DNA of 8,436 nucleotides, from positions 1 through 8,436 of the forward strand of contig JABDJE010000283.1 in NCBI GenBank assembly GCA_013002625.1, written 5' to 3'. The stretch is from Saprospiraceae bacterium (lineage in GTDB: Bacteria > Bacteroidota > Bacteroidia > Chitinophagales > Saprospiraceae). Position 1 is the first letter of the stretch. Each line of letters opens with the position of its first letter. Positions 1 through 6,138 of this stretch are shown here, one piece after another. A program made the translations under genes and the position numbers. The notes below the pieces were generated by a model, which had not been told where the DNA came from, did not search any database, and saw only the letters and a list, made by a program, of their open reading frames with translations.

Positions 1-148
1 TGAGGATTTTGCGTTACGGCTGTTGCTACGCAGTAGCAAGAAAGTCGTAAAATCTGAACTGCAGGCAATGAGCGATGCAAAAAAGCCTTGATTCAAACTA
101 GCGTTTCTTTGTTACGTTCTTTTGGCAATGAAAAGAAAGTAATACCAA
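1..148 (+). repeat. Structured intergenic repeat, copy A
   Basis: This is the first of two near-identical direct copies; the partner at 434-580 shows about eight differences by eye. It may extend left beyond the window. Two hairpins are visible. The first has a basal stem GATTTT (5-10) with AAAATC (49-54), continues as ACGGCT (16-21) with AGTCGT (43-48, one G-T wobble), and is capped by TTGCTAC-GCA-GTAGCAA (23-39). The second has stem TTCTTTT (117-123) with AAAAGAA (131-137) around loop GGCAATG (124-130), and extends past one mismatch to TTAC with GTAA. A conserved CTAG (98-101) precedes it. No protein-coding content is credible. It resembles a dispersed non-autonomous repeat; I cannot say whether it is mobile. 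Confidence 0.85.
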
Positions 149-433
149 TAAATGAATAATTTAAAATATTGTTAGTTACAGATCGCCGAAACCCCTAGAG
201 GGTGAGGCAATCTGATGCGCCCCCCCAGGTTCTTGCCACCCAACCGCAACTGATGTTGCGGTTCACTTTCTTAAGCGTGACGTTTAGTCACTCTTATCCC
301 GACAAAGTCGGTACCGAAAGTTCATCACCAGATCGCCGAAACCGGTACAAAAAGCGCAACATCGGGATCTCAAGATTTTATCCGAGCATATAATGCGTAT
401 GTGCAAAAAAGATGTTTGAATCCCAGCTTGTGG
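149..433. other. Non-coding spacer between repeat copies A and B
   Basis: I see no credible gene here; the one short open frame (202-393) lies within repeat-like sequence and has no recognisable product. The stretch holds small structures. A perfect 9-bp hairpin AACCGCAAC-TGAT-GTTGCGGTT lies at 242-263. A hairpin CCGAC-AAA-GTCGG lies at 299-311, related to one at 2704-2720. A 15-bp direct repeat, CAGATCGCCGAAACC, occurs at 179-193 and 329-343, 150 bp apart. These may be further modules of the same repeat family. Confidence 0.6.
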
Positions 434-580
434 TGAGGATTTTGCGTTACGGCTGGTGCTACGCAGTAGCAAGGAAGTCGTAAAATCTGAACTGCAGGCA
501 ATGAGCGATGCGAAAAGCCTTGATTCAAACTAGCGTTTTTTTGTTTCTTTCTTTTGGCAATGAAAAGAAAGTAATACTAA
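434..580 (+). repeat. Structured intergenic repeat, copy B
   Basis: This copy is in direct orientation to copy A, 433 bp downstream start to start, with one single-base length difference and about seven substitutions. The terminal hairpin is stronger than in copy A: CTTTCTTTT (547-555) pairs perfectly over 9 bp with AAAAGAAAG (563-571) around the loop GGCAATG (556-562). CTAG lies at 530-533, 22 nt before the loop exactly as in copy A. It is non-coding. No transposase or clear target-site duplication is visible beside it. Confidence 0.85.
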
Positions 581-731
581 GAAAAGGATAGTATAAATCA
601 TTTCTAATTCCAAATTGCTACAGCATTCGCGAAAGGAATAGACATTATATGTAGAATGTTTAGTATTGAAGGATTAATTTAAATTAGTATTCAACAGACA
701 TAACCTCCTGATAATATTGTACATAACACAA

Positions 732-765
732 TTATCCACACAAAAAACCGCAAATATGTGGATAA
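732..765. promoter_or_regulatory. Inverted pair of perfect DnaA boxes beside AT-rich DNA
   Basis: TTATCCACA lies at 732-740 and its exact reverse complement TGTGGATAA at 757-765, with 16 bp between. TTATCCACA is the classical high-affinity DnaA-box sequence. The following 45 bp (766-812) is almost entirely A/T and contains ATATTC-TT-GAATAT and a one-mismatch box TTATTCTCA at 791-799. A perfect 12-bp AT palindrome TAATTTAAATTA lies at 675-686. This could be part of a replication origin, a DnaA-titrating site or a DnaA-responsive promoter. The two boxes could also just form a 9-bp hairpin. dnaA is not in the window, so the role is inference. Confidence 0.5.
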
Positions 766-817
766 CATTTATATAATATTCTTGAATATCTTATTCTCAA
801 AACATAATTTAGTAGAA

Positions 818-1215
818 CGATAGCGCGCAGCTCGCTGCACATTATCGCGCTCTTTGAAAACGAAAGATGAATGAGGAGGACGGGAAGAAAGGGAAGCAAT
901 TCCTGGAAATCCTGAGAACTTGTTCTCAAAGGAAACTGGAACAGTTATTTTGACGAAGGGTCATACCGACGATGAAACAACAGTCTCAATGACCGGATAC
1001 TTCTCGATGATTTCATCAATCGTAACGATTACAAGGTTTGAGCATGTGCAGACGCGCAAGCGGCGGTACAAACGTTCGAACCAATCTGATTAGAACCAAT
1101 GCATTGTGGAAAGCAGGCTCGCAAGGGCAGGCTGGAAATAATGGATAAGAAAAATTAAGATCGTAATCGATTTAAAGAAGCAGAGGGGAATACCGCAAGG
1201 TGTTTCCCTTTTTTT
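818..1215 (+). ncRNA. Possible structured non-coding RNA (speculative)
   Basis: This gene-free stretch ends in an intrinsic terminator on the + strand. The longest open frame in it (875-1093) has no start codon before position 989. Several hairpins lie in series: AGCGCG (822-827) with CGCGCT (846-851); TGAGAA-CTTG-TTCTCA (913-928 region); GATGAAA (971-977) with TTTCATC (1011-1017); and the terminator at 1186-1208. A weak promoter-like pair, TTG at 782-784 and TAATTTAG at 805-812, would give a start near 818. I found no match to tmRNA, RNase P RNA or SRP RNA signature motifs. It may instead be a decayed gene or an untranslated relic. Both boundaries are guesses except the 3' end. Confidence 0.25.
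1186..1215 (+). terminator. Rho-independent terminator with GCAA tetraloop
   Basis: GGGAA (1186-1190) pairs with TTCCC (1204-1208), then a small internal loop, then ACC with GGT around a GCAA (GNRA-type) loop. Seven T residues follow at 1209-1215. This is the clearest intrinsic terminator in the window. No recognisable gene lies upstream on this strand, which is why a non-coding transcript is considered. Confidence 0.7.
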
Positions 1216-1516
1216 ATTGCCTGCCATTCATTCCCCGGAATAAGTAAACCATACTACCTTTCTTCAATTAGAATTATTTGATCAAGCGTCCGCGCAGCTA
1301 TTTTTGCCTGGAGTCGTTTATAATACATAGTAGCGTGTTACAAGTCTTTAATGGCTAAGGGGTGAAATTCATGTAATGTCTATTTTCTTGCAGTAGAAAA
1401 TATTCAACTGTAAAATCTCCGTTTTAAGTTTGATATTATAATCAATCATTTCCTACACTATCTACCAATGTCTATAGTCAATCCAGAGTATTTTTTAATC
1501 ATTAAAATATTTTGGT
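1216..1516. other. Gene-free AT-rich stretch upstream of the lipoprotein gene
   Basis: No coding region, RNA gene or strong repeat is visible. The only regulatory candidate is TAAGTTTG at 1425-1432, listed separately. An AT-rich imperfect inverted repeat (about 1489-1512) sits just before the lipoprotein start. Confidence 0.6.
1425..1432 (+). promoter_or_regulatory. Candidate -7 promoter element for the lipoprotein gene
   Basis: TAAGTTTG matches the Bacteroidota -7 consensus TAnnTTTG exactly. No clear TTTG -33 partner lies 17-23 bp upstream, so support is limited. It would give a 5' leader of roughly 80 nt before the ATG at 1517. Confidence 0.25.
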
Positions 1517-1933
1517 ATGAAAAAGCAACAATTAGCTTTAGCCTTTGCGGCATGTTTGGTTTTATTTTTGGCGGTTCTGTCATGTTCTACAGAATCCAGT
1601 GACTTACAAGATGATTCAGATTTCATCTTCATTGACAAAGCAGAAATGACTCAGTCATCTCAAAAAGGTTTTGACCCTGAAATAGGGCCGGGCCCCAAGA
1701 CGGATTATTGTGTAGGTACAATCCAACGCATACATTGGGTTAGACCTGGAGAAGAAGATACCTATCGACTGGGTGAAACCATTTGTGTTGAATGTAATGT
1801 TCGCCAAATCGACTGTCGGGATGCCTACTGGGTACGCATTTGGAGAGATGAACTTAAAATGGCTGCAGTATACGTCGTCAGTGAAGACAGTTATTGCACC
1901 GAGTGTCCGCGTGATGGCCTTAAAGTAAACTAA
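1517..1933 (+). CDS. Small cysteine-rich lipoprotein of unknown function
   Basis: The product has 138 residues and is not a family I recognise. The N-terminus is a lipoprotein signal: MKK, a hydrophobic core (residues 6-21), then a lipobox-like VLSC with C23 as the predicted lipidated cysteine, followed by a Ser/Asp/Glu-rich stretch. It is therefore probably anchored in the periplasm or on the cell surface. The mature part has six further cysteines (65, 90, 93, 100, 127, 130), including two similar CxxC motifs, CVEC (90-93) and CTEC (127-130), 36 residues apart. These could form disulfides or bind a metal; the sequence does not decide. The start fits because the signal peptide begins directly at the ATG; there is no Shine-Dalgarno sequence. 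It stands alone, with the DUF1761 gene 121 bp downstream on the same strand. Confidence 0.8.
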   Translation: MKKQQLALAFAACLVLFLAVLSCSTESSDLQDDSDFIFIDKAEMTQSSQKGFDPEIGPGPKTDYCVGTIQRIHWVRPGEEDTYRLGETICVECNVRQIDCRDAYWVRIWRDELKMAAVYVVSEDSYCTECPRDGLKVN

Positions 1934-2054
1934 GCCTACCAATCCCTTTGAGTTTTTTTATTTACAATCGTAAGCCATAAATTGTAATACTTAATTTCCT
2001 GATAATGAGGCTTTTTCGTAGCTTAAGAGTCATTATTAACTAAACAAACACAAG

Positions 2055-2456
2055 ATGGCTTATTTAGAACCCGTAATTGGCGGTATCGCTGCATTCGCAT
2101 TAGGCTTCCTATGGTACACGGCATTATTCGGTAAAGCATGGCAGGCCGAAACAGGCATGACAGAAGAAGATGCCAGTAAAGATATGGCCAGAACCCATGG
2201 TCTTTCACTTTTAATGATGATCGTTATTTCATATGCTGTTAATATGATTATAAATTATCATGAGCCTGCAGACCAAACATTCGTTCATGGCGGATTTCAT
2301 GGTATCATGGCAGGATTGTTTTATGCAGCACCAGCTGTGGCAATCGGTTATCTGTATCAACGCAAATCACTTAAACTATTTCTCATTGATGCTACTTACA
2401 TAGTATTGTTTATGGGATTGTCTGGAGGCGTGATGGCTGCCTTGAGTTTAGGATAA
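2055..2456 (+). CDS. DUF1761 family membrane protein
   Basis: The product has 133 residues and about four transmembrane helices (roughly 5-25, 49-67, 80-101, 107-130). The first helix carries FLWYTALFGKAW (18-29), the FLWY...FGKAW signature I associate with DUF1761 (Pfam PF08570), followed by an acidic GMTEEDA segment. The function of the family is not established; it is an inner-membrane protein by topology. Length is normal for the family and the gene is intact. The start has no Shine-Dalgarno sequence, but the hydrophobic first helix begins soon after it. The upstream gap contains a weak hairpin, ATAATGA (2002-2008) with TCATTAT (2030-2036). Downstream, 29 bp after the stop, a perfect 10-bp hairpin could define the 3' end. 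It converges on radA. Confidence 0.85.
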   Translation: MAYLEPVIGGIAAFALGFLWYTALFGKAWQAETGMTEEDASKDMARTHGLSLLMMIVISYAVNMIINYHEPADQTFVHGGFHGIMAGLFYAAPAVAIGYLYQRKSLKLFLIDATYIVLFMGLSGGVMAALSLG

Positions 2457-2484
2457 ACACAATTTAGAGGATAATTTTTTAATT

Positions 2485-2511
2485 GTCCCTTTGGCATTGC
2501 CCCAAAGGGAC
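2485..2511 (+). terminator. Perfect 10-bp hairpin after the DUF1761 gene
   Basis: GTCCCTTTGG (2485-2494) pairs without mismatch with CCAAAGGGAC (2502-2511). The loop is CATTGCC on this strand, which is GGCAATG on the other, the same loop as in repeat copies A and B. No T tract follows, so it may stabilise the 3' end rather than act as a canonical terminator. It is also the end of repeat copy D. Confidence 0.55.
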
Positions 2512-2630
2512 GAAAACTCTAGACTTAACCCAAAGGTCTTTTTGCTCAACGCATATCCTTCAGCTCTACGATACCTGTTTGCGCGCTGCTGCGCAGCCCA
2601 AGTCACAACGGTATCATATCGCCCCAGACA
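2485..2630 (-). repeat. Diverged structured repeat, copy D (inverted)
   Basis: Read on the minus strand, this shows the same order of modules as copies A and B. A branched stem has GATACC with GGTATC ends (2569-2574 and 2609-2614 area) around a GC-rich inner hairpin (TGCGC with GCGCA). Then come CTGAA, TTGAGC, AAAAAG and CCTT, then CTAG (2519-2522) followed by AGTTTT, and last the hairpin with loop GGCAATG. Primary sequence is well diverged, but module order and loop are kept. The outer boundary near 2630 is approximate. Confidence 0.6.
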
Positions 2631-2703
2631 AGTTGGGCTAAGTCAATTTGTAAACCGTCCAAAATTCTAGTGCGTGGCGAAGGATGGCGTAAGCGACTTT
2701 GAG

Positions 2704-2823
2704 TCCCGATAAAATCGGGATGAGGGAAAGCAGCCATGCTGAGCTGATGATTTAGCGTATAGAATGAGCACCTTATTTTGGACTAGCATTTTTGGACACT
2801 TTTGTTGCAATGACAAAAGTGTC
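2704..2823 (+). repeat. Diverged structured repeat, copy C
   Basis: This copy starts at a perfect hairpin TCCCGAT-AAA-ATCGGGA (2704-2720) and contains AATGAGC (2763-2769), CCTT, ACTAGC with CTAG at 2783-2786, and a terminal hairpin. The hairpin is GACACTTTTGT (2795-2805) with ACAAAAGTGTC (2813-2823), 11 bp without mismatch, around loop TGCAATG. Its end lies 12 bp beyond the radA stop, so on the radA strand the hairpin may also mark the transcript end. The short open frame across it on the minus strand (2667-2864) is not credible as a gene. Confidence 0.65.
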
Positions 2824-2835
2824 GAAGAGAAAAGA

Positions 2836-4203
2836 TTAGAATAGTAAATCCACAACCTCCTCAACCTTCCCCACCTTATGTATGCGAATATTATACTTAT
2901 CTTTGCCTTGCGTTAGCTTGTTGTATCTGGAAATATAAATCTCTTCAAAGCCTAGCCTGGCCGCTTCCTCAATACGTTGATCGATGCGGGTAACAGCACG
3001 TATTTCTCCGGTTAATCCTACTTCACCCGTAAAGCAAATTTTATTATTAACGGGCTTGTTGTGTAGTGATGAAACCAAGGCTGCAATAATGGCTAAATCG
3101 ATGGCCGTGTCCTGTACTTTAAGCCCCCCAGCAATATTGAGAAACACATCGCTCTGACCAAAAAATAACCCGGCACGTTTTTCCAACACTGCCAATAACA
3201 TACCCAATCTTCTAAGGTCAAATCCAGTTGCTGATCTTTGCGGGGTACCATAAATCGCCTGACTTACCAGGGCTTGTGTCTCTATCAACATGGGGCGCAT
3301 GCCCTCGATTGTCGATGCAACCGTAGAGCCACTTAAATCTTCATCGCTTTGTGACAGCAAAAGTTCGGAAGGGTTTTCAACTTCCCGAAGACCTGTTGTT
3401 TCCATAGCGTAAATACCCAACTCTTCTGTTGATCCGAATCGATTTTTCTTGGTCCTTAATATTCGATAAATATGATTGCGGTCCCCTTCAAATTGAAGCA
3501 CCGTATCAACAATATGCTCTAGAATTTTAGGCCCGGCTATATGGCCCTCTTTATTGATGTGGCCGATGATCATTACAGGAACGTTGCTTTCCTTAGCATA
3601 AATCTGAAGCTCTGATGTACACTCCCGCACCTGTGATATACTTCCGGGAATAGAGTCAACATAAGGCGATACAATGGTCTGAATTGAATCAATAACAATC
3701 AAATGCGGCTCTACTTCCCTGGCTTCCTTCAGTATTTTCTGCAAATTGGTTTCAGTCATGATCAGACAGTTCTGATTACCACCGCCCATTCGATCCGCAC
3801 GCATCTTAATTTGCTGTTTGCTCTCTTCGCCAGAAACATACAAGATTTTAAATGGAGCGTTCAATGCCAGTTGAAGCAAGAGTGTCGACTTACCTATACC
3901 TGGATCTCCGCCCAGTAAAGTAATCGATCCGGGCACCAAGCCACCTCCCAGTGTTCTGTGCAATTCTTTGTCATTCAGACTTATTCGAATTTCTTTATGT
4001 GCTGGGATTTCTTCGAGCAGAACAGACTTTGAGCTGGCAGTATCGTCCAGGAGGTTACGCTGCTTCTTCTTTTCGATTGTGGTTTCCTTATTGATGGTTT
4101 CCTCTACATAGGTATTCCATTCACTGCACACGGCACATTTCCCTTCCCATTTTGGGGATTGATGGCCACAGGAGGCGCAAATAAAGACTGTTTTGGACTT
4201 CAT
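2836..4203 (-). CDS. DNA repair protein RadA (Sms)
   Basis: RadA is a RecA-related, DnaB-like hexameric helicase that drives branch migration of recombination intermediates and supports recombinational repair in the cytoplasm. The protein has 455 residues, normal for the family. Domains in order: an N-terminal four-cysteine zinc finger (C9, C12, C23, C26); the ATPase core with Walker A GGDPGIGKST (98-107) and Walker B LIVID (168-172); the RadA-specific KNRFG motif (253-257); and a C-terminal Lon-protease-like domain from about residue 300, including GGLKVQD and the FTGEVGLTGE stretch (391-400). The start is fixed by the zinc finger beginning at residue 9. All key residues are present. It lies 219 bp downstream of the glycosyltransferase on the same strand, probably with its own promoter, and converges on the DUF1761 gene. 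Confidence 0.98.
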   Translation of the reverse strand: MKSKTVFICASCGHQSPKWEGKCAVCSEWNTYVEETINKETTIEKKKQRNLLDDTASSKSVLLEEIPAHKEIRISLNDKELHRTLGGGLVPGSITLLGGDPGIGKSTLLLQLALNAPFKILYVSGEESKQQIKMRADRMGGGNQNCLIMTETNLQKILKEAREVEPHLIVIDSIQTIVSPYVDSIPGSISQVRECTSELQIYAKESNVPVMIIGHINKEGHIAGPKILEHIVDTVLQFEGDRNHIYRILRTKKNRFGSTEELGIYAMETTGLREVENPSELLLSQSDEDLSGSTVASTIEGMRPMLIETQALVSQAIYGTPQRSATGFDLRRLGMLLAVLEKRAGLFFGQSDVFLNIAGGLKVQDTAIDLAIIAALVSSLHNKPVNNKICFTGEVGLTGEIRAVTRIDQRIEEAARLGFEEIYISRYNKLTQGKDKYNIRIHKVGKVEEVVDLLF

Positions 4204-4384
4204 ATTTTGTTAAGTAATTCCGGATTTGGGAAATTTCAAGTAAAAAATTTAATTTTTCTTGTGACTTCTTGAATTCTCAATAGTCTAAAAACTGAAAGTA
4301 ACGATCAACCGACTTACGAAATATTAGTTGTAGATCTCAAGATATATAAAGATAGATTGTTTTCAATTGGTTTTTTGGGGTTAT

Positions 4385-4417
4385 ACAGGGTGCTGCGATT
4401 TTTCGTACGCGCCCTGT
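4385..4417 (-). terminator. Hairpin downstream of the glycosyltransferase gene
   Basis: ACAGGGTGC (4385-4393) pairs with GCGCCCTGT (4409-4417) with one wobble, and after a one-base bulge four more pairs form (TGCG with CGTA). It begins 5 bp past the stop codon of the minus-strand glycosyltransferase. No U tract follows in that direction, so termination is plausible but not proven. Confidence 0.45.
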
Positions 4418-4422
4418 TCTTT

Positions 4423-5160
4423 TCAATACAATTTGCTTTTAACCAATCCCATTTTTGAAAGACGATGGACGATTGAAACCCTTAACACACCCAGTCCATA
4501 CTTAATGCTTCTAGGCAAGTTTATTGACGAAGCTTCTTCAAAATATTTTGTCGGACATGTCACCTCAGCTATGTCGAATCCCTGATATACAATTTGTGAT
4601 AGCATTTCATTATCAAATACAAAATCATCTGAATTATTATTGAAATGAATACTTTTTAATACTTCACCACTAAAGGCCCGATAGCCGGTATGATATTCAG
4701 ATAATTTATATGATATGAGGATGTTTTGGAACAGAGTAAGGGCTCTGTTTGCAATGTATTTATATACAGGCATTCCGCCTTTCAAAGCACCTTTGCCCAA
4801 TATTCTTGAACCCAGTACAACAGGATATAAATCATCTCCAATGATGTTGACCATAGACGGGATGAGCATGGGGGTGTATTGGTAATCCGGATGAAGCATA
4901 ATAACTATATCGCCATTCAATTCCAGCGCCTTGTTATACAAAGACTTTTGGTTACCGCCATATCCCATGTTCTGTTCGTGATGTATGATATGATCTATGC
5001 CGATGGATTTGGCAACCTCAACCGTATCATCTTTACTTGCATCATCACACAGTATCACCTCATCTACAAGATCGAAGGGAATTTCATTATAGGTTTTCTC
5101 TAGTGTTGAAGCCGCATTATAGGCTGGTAAAACAACAATTACACGCTTACCCTTATACAT
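4423..5160 (-). CDS. Family 2 glycosyltransferase (dolichyl-phosphate mannose synthase-like)
   Basis: This cytoplasmic or membrane-associated GT2 enzyme (GT-A fold) would transfer a sugar from a nucleotide-sugar to a lipid phosphate or glycan acceptor; neither substrate can be read from sequence. The protein has 245 residues. An N-terminal VIVVLPAYNAA (7-17) opens the nucleotide-binding fold, CDDASKDDT (38-46) supplies the conserved acidic pair D39/D40, and MLHPDYQY (88-95) is the DXD-like metal and nucleotide site with D92. Then come GSR (117-119), EYHTGYRAF (155-163) and DNE (183-185). No C-terminal membrane helices of the GtrB or long DPM type are evident. No other polysaccharide gene is nearby, so it may act in a dispersed pathway. 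It is divergent from exonuclease III across 111 bp. Confidence 0.9.
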   Translation of the reverse strand: MYKGKRVIVVLPAYNAASTLEKTYNEIPFDLVDEVILCDDASKDDTVEVAKSIGIDHIIHHEQNMGYGGNQKSLYNKALELNGDIVIMLHPDYQYTPMLIPSMVNIIGDDLYPVVLGSRILGKGALKGGMPVYKYIANRALTLFQNILISYKLSEYHTGYRAFSGEVLKSIHFNNNSDDFVFDNEMLSQIVYQGFDIAEVTCPTKYFEEASSINLPRSIKYGLGVLRVSIVHRLSKMGLVKSKLY

Positions 5161-5211
5161 TGAAAAATTATTTTTCTATTTGGGTCAATATTACAAAATT
5201 GCCTTTTATAA

Positions 5212-5223
5212 TTCGTCGACGAA
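5212..5223. promoter_or_regulatory. 12-bp perfect palindrome in the divergent promoter region
   Basis: TTCGTCGACGAA reads identically on both strands and is nested in a wider AATTCG...CGAATT inverted repeat (5210-5231). It lies between the divergent starts of the glycosyltransferase (5160) and exonuclease III (5272), a position typical of a dimeric regulator's operator. Nothing names the regulator. Confidence 0.35.
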
Positions 5224-5271
5224 CTCGAATTAGCTAAACAATTTTCAAGTTTATTTCTTTAGCATTACAGT

Positions 5272-6039
5272 ATGAAAATCATAAGTTACAATGTAAATGG
5301 TATTCGCGCAGCCATCAAAAAGGATTTGGTTGAATGGTTAAAAAATGAAGATCCCGATATATTTTGTATCCAGGAAACCAAGGCGCAACCCGATCAAATC
5401 GACCCGCTTATTTTTGGAGAACTCGGCTACCATGCCGAATGGCATTCTGCAGAAAAAAAGGGTTATTCAGGTGTTCTTACATTGAGTAAGATGCAACCCA
5501 ATTCTACAACTGTCGGGATAGGTATAGACAAATACGACAGTGAAGGCCGTGTCATTCGCACAGATTTTGAAAATTTCAGTTTACTCAATTGCTACTTTCC
5601 ATCGGGTTCAGCCAGCGAAGAGCGGCACGCGTTTAAAATGGACTTCGTACGCGACTTCGAACCTCATGTTCGTAAACTATTGAAGAAGCAACCCAACTTA
5701 ATTATTCTTGGAGATTATAATATCGTTCGATTAGACATAGATATTCATAATCCTTCACGAAAAGATAATCCATCAGGATTTAGACCAGAAGAAAGAAAAT
5801 GGTTAAATGACTGGTTCGAAAATGGATTTGAAGATGCATTTAGATTTGTGTATCCAGACCAGGAAGATGCTTACTCATGGTGGAGCTATCGTGCAGGGTC
5901 AAGGCAAAAAAATAAAGGATGGCGCATTGATTATATCTCGGTATCGGACCCCATTGCGGCAAAAATTAAAGATGTTAAAATGGATCGGATGGCAACCCAT
6001 TCGGACCACGGACCTGTAATATTGGAGATTGATATTTAG
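5272..6039 (+). CDS. xth: Exodeoxyribonuclease III / AP endonuclease
   Basis: This is a cytoplasmic Mg-dependent nuclease of the endonuclease/exonuclease/phosphatase family. It incises DNA at abasic sites and degrades 3' ends in base-excision repair. The protein has 255 residues, close to the usual length. Visible family motifs are SYNVNGIRAA (5-14) with N7, IQET (33-36) with catalytic metal ligand E35, the GYSGV stretch (64-68), NCYFPSG (106-112) with Y108, LGDYNI (146-151) with D148 and N150, WRIDY (217-221) with D220, and THSDHGPV (242-249) with D245 and H246. All catalytic residues are present. The ATG places N7 at the standard distance; there is no Shine-Dalgarno sequence. It is divergent from the glycosyltransferase and converges on the thioredoxin-domain gene. 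Confidence 0.97.
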   Translation: MKIISYNVNGIRAAIKKDLVEWLKNEDPDIFCIQETKAQPDQIDPLIFGELGYHAEWHSAEKKGYSGVLTLSKMQPNSTTVGIGIDKYDSEGRVIRTDFENFSLLNCYFPSGSASEERHAFKMDFVRDFEPHVRKLLKKQPNLIILGDYNIVRLDIDIHNPSRKDNPSGFRPEERKWLNDWFENGFEDAFRFVYPDQEDAYSWWSYRAGSRQKNKGWRIDYISVSDPIAAKIKDVKMDRMATHSDHGPVILEIDI

Positions 6040-6063
6040 CTTTATTACTTATTAGGAGCATTA

Positions 6064-6128
6064 GGCTTAAGTTTGAAACTTAAGCCCAACATTTAAACTT
6101 AAGCCCAACATTTAAACTTAAGCCCAAA
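6064..6128. repeat. Hairpin plus 19-bp tandem repeat between convergent genes
   Basis: GGCTTAAGTTT (6064-6074) is followed by its exact complement AAACTTAAGCC at 6076-6086, and the same right arm recurs at 6095-6105 and 6114-6124. The arms belong to a 19-bp tandem unit (6076-6094, 6095-6113, and a partial unit to 6128). It lies between the stop of exonuclease III (6039) and that of the thioredoxin-domain gene (6139), so it probably acts as a two-way 3' end or terminator. Confidence 0.75.
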
Positions 6129-6138
6129 TCCTAAATCC

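Noticed and set aside
1..580. Direct repeats A and B as the ends of an insertion sequence or composite transposon
   Set aside because: The 285 bp between them encodes no transposase and I see no target-site duplication. They are better read as two copies of a dispersed repeat.
732..929. A minus-strand open frame of 65 codons across the DnaA-box region
   Set aside because: Its sequence is low in recognisable features and it overlaps AT-rich hairpin DNA; no homology or signal supports it.
1070..1090. TTCGAAC resembling a tRNA or tmRNA T-loop
   Set aside because: The flanking 5-base arms do not pair and no acceptor, D or anticodon arms can be built around it.
875..1093. A 72-codon open frame with protein-like composition
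   Set aside because: It has no start codon before position 989, no recognisable family, and other frames show equally plausible short pieces. At most it is a decayed gene.
1184..1207. A reading frame giving RGIPQG, which resembles a reverse transcriptase motif
   Set aside because: The frame is interrupted by stops just upstream, no other RT motif (such as YADD) is present, and the bases are explained by the terminator hairpin.
1304..1324. TTGCCT and TATAAT resembling a sigma-70 promoter
   Set aside because: The spacer is only about 9 bp, far too short, and these are not the typical Bacteroidota promoter elements.
6076..6128. Short regularly spaced repeats that could suggest a CRISPR array
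   Set aside because: The 19-bp units are directly adjacent with no spacers, and no cas gene is present.
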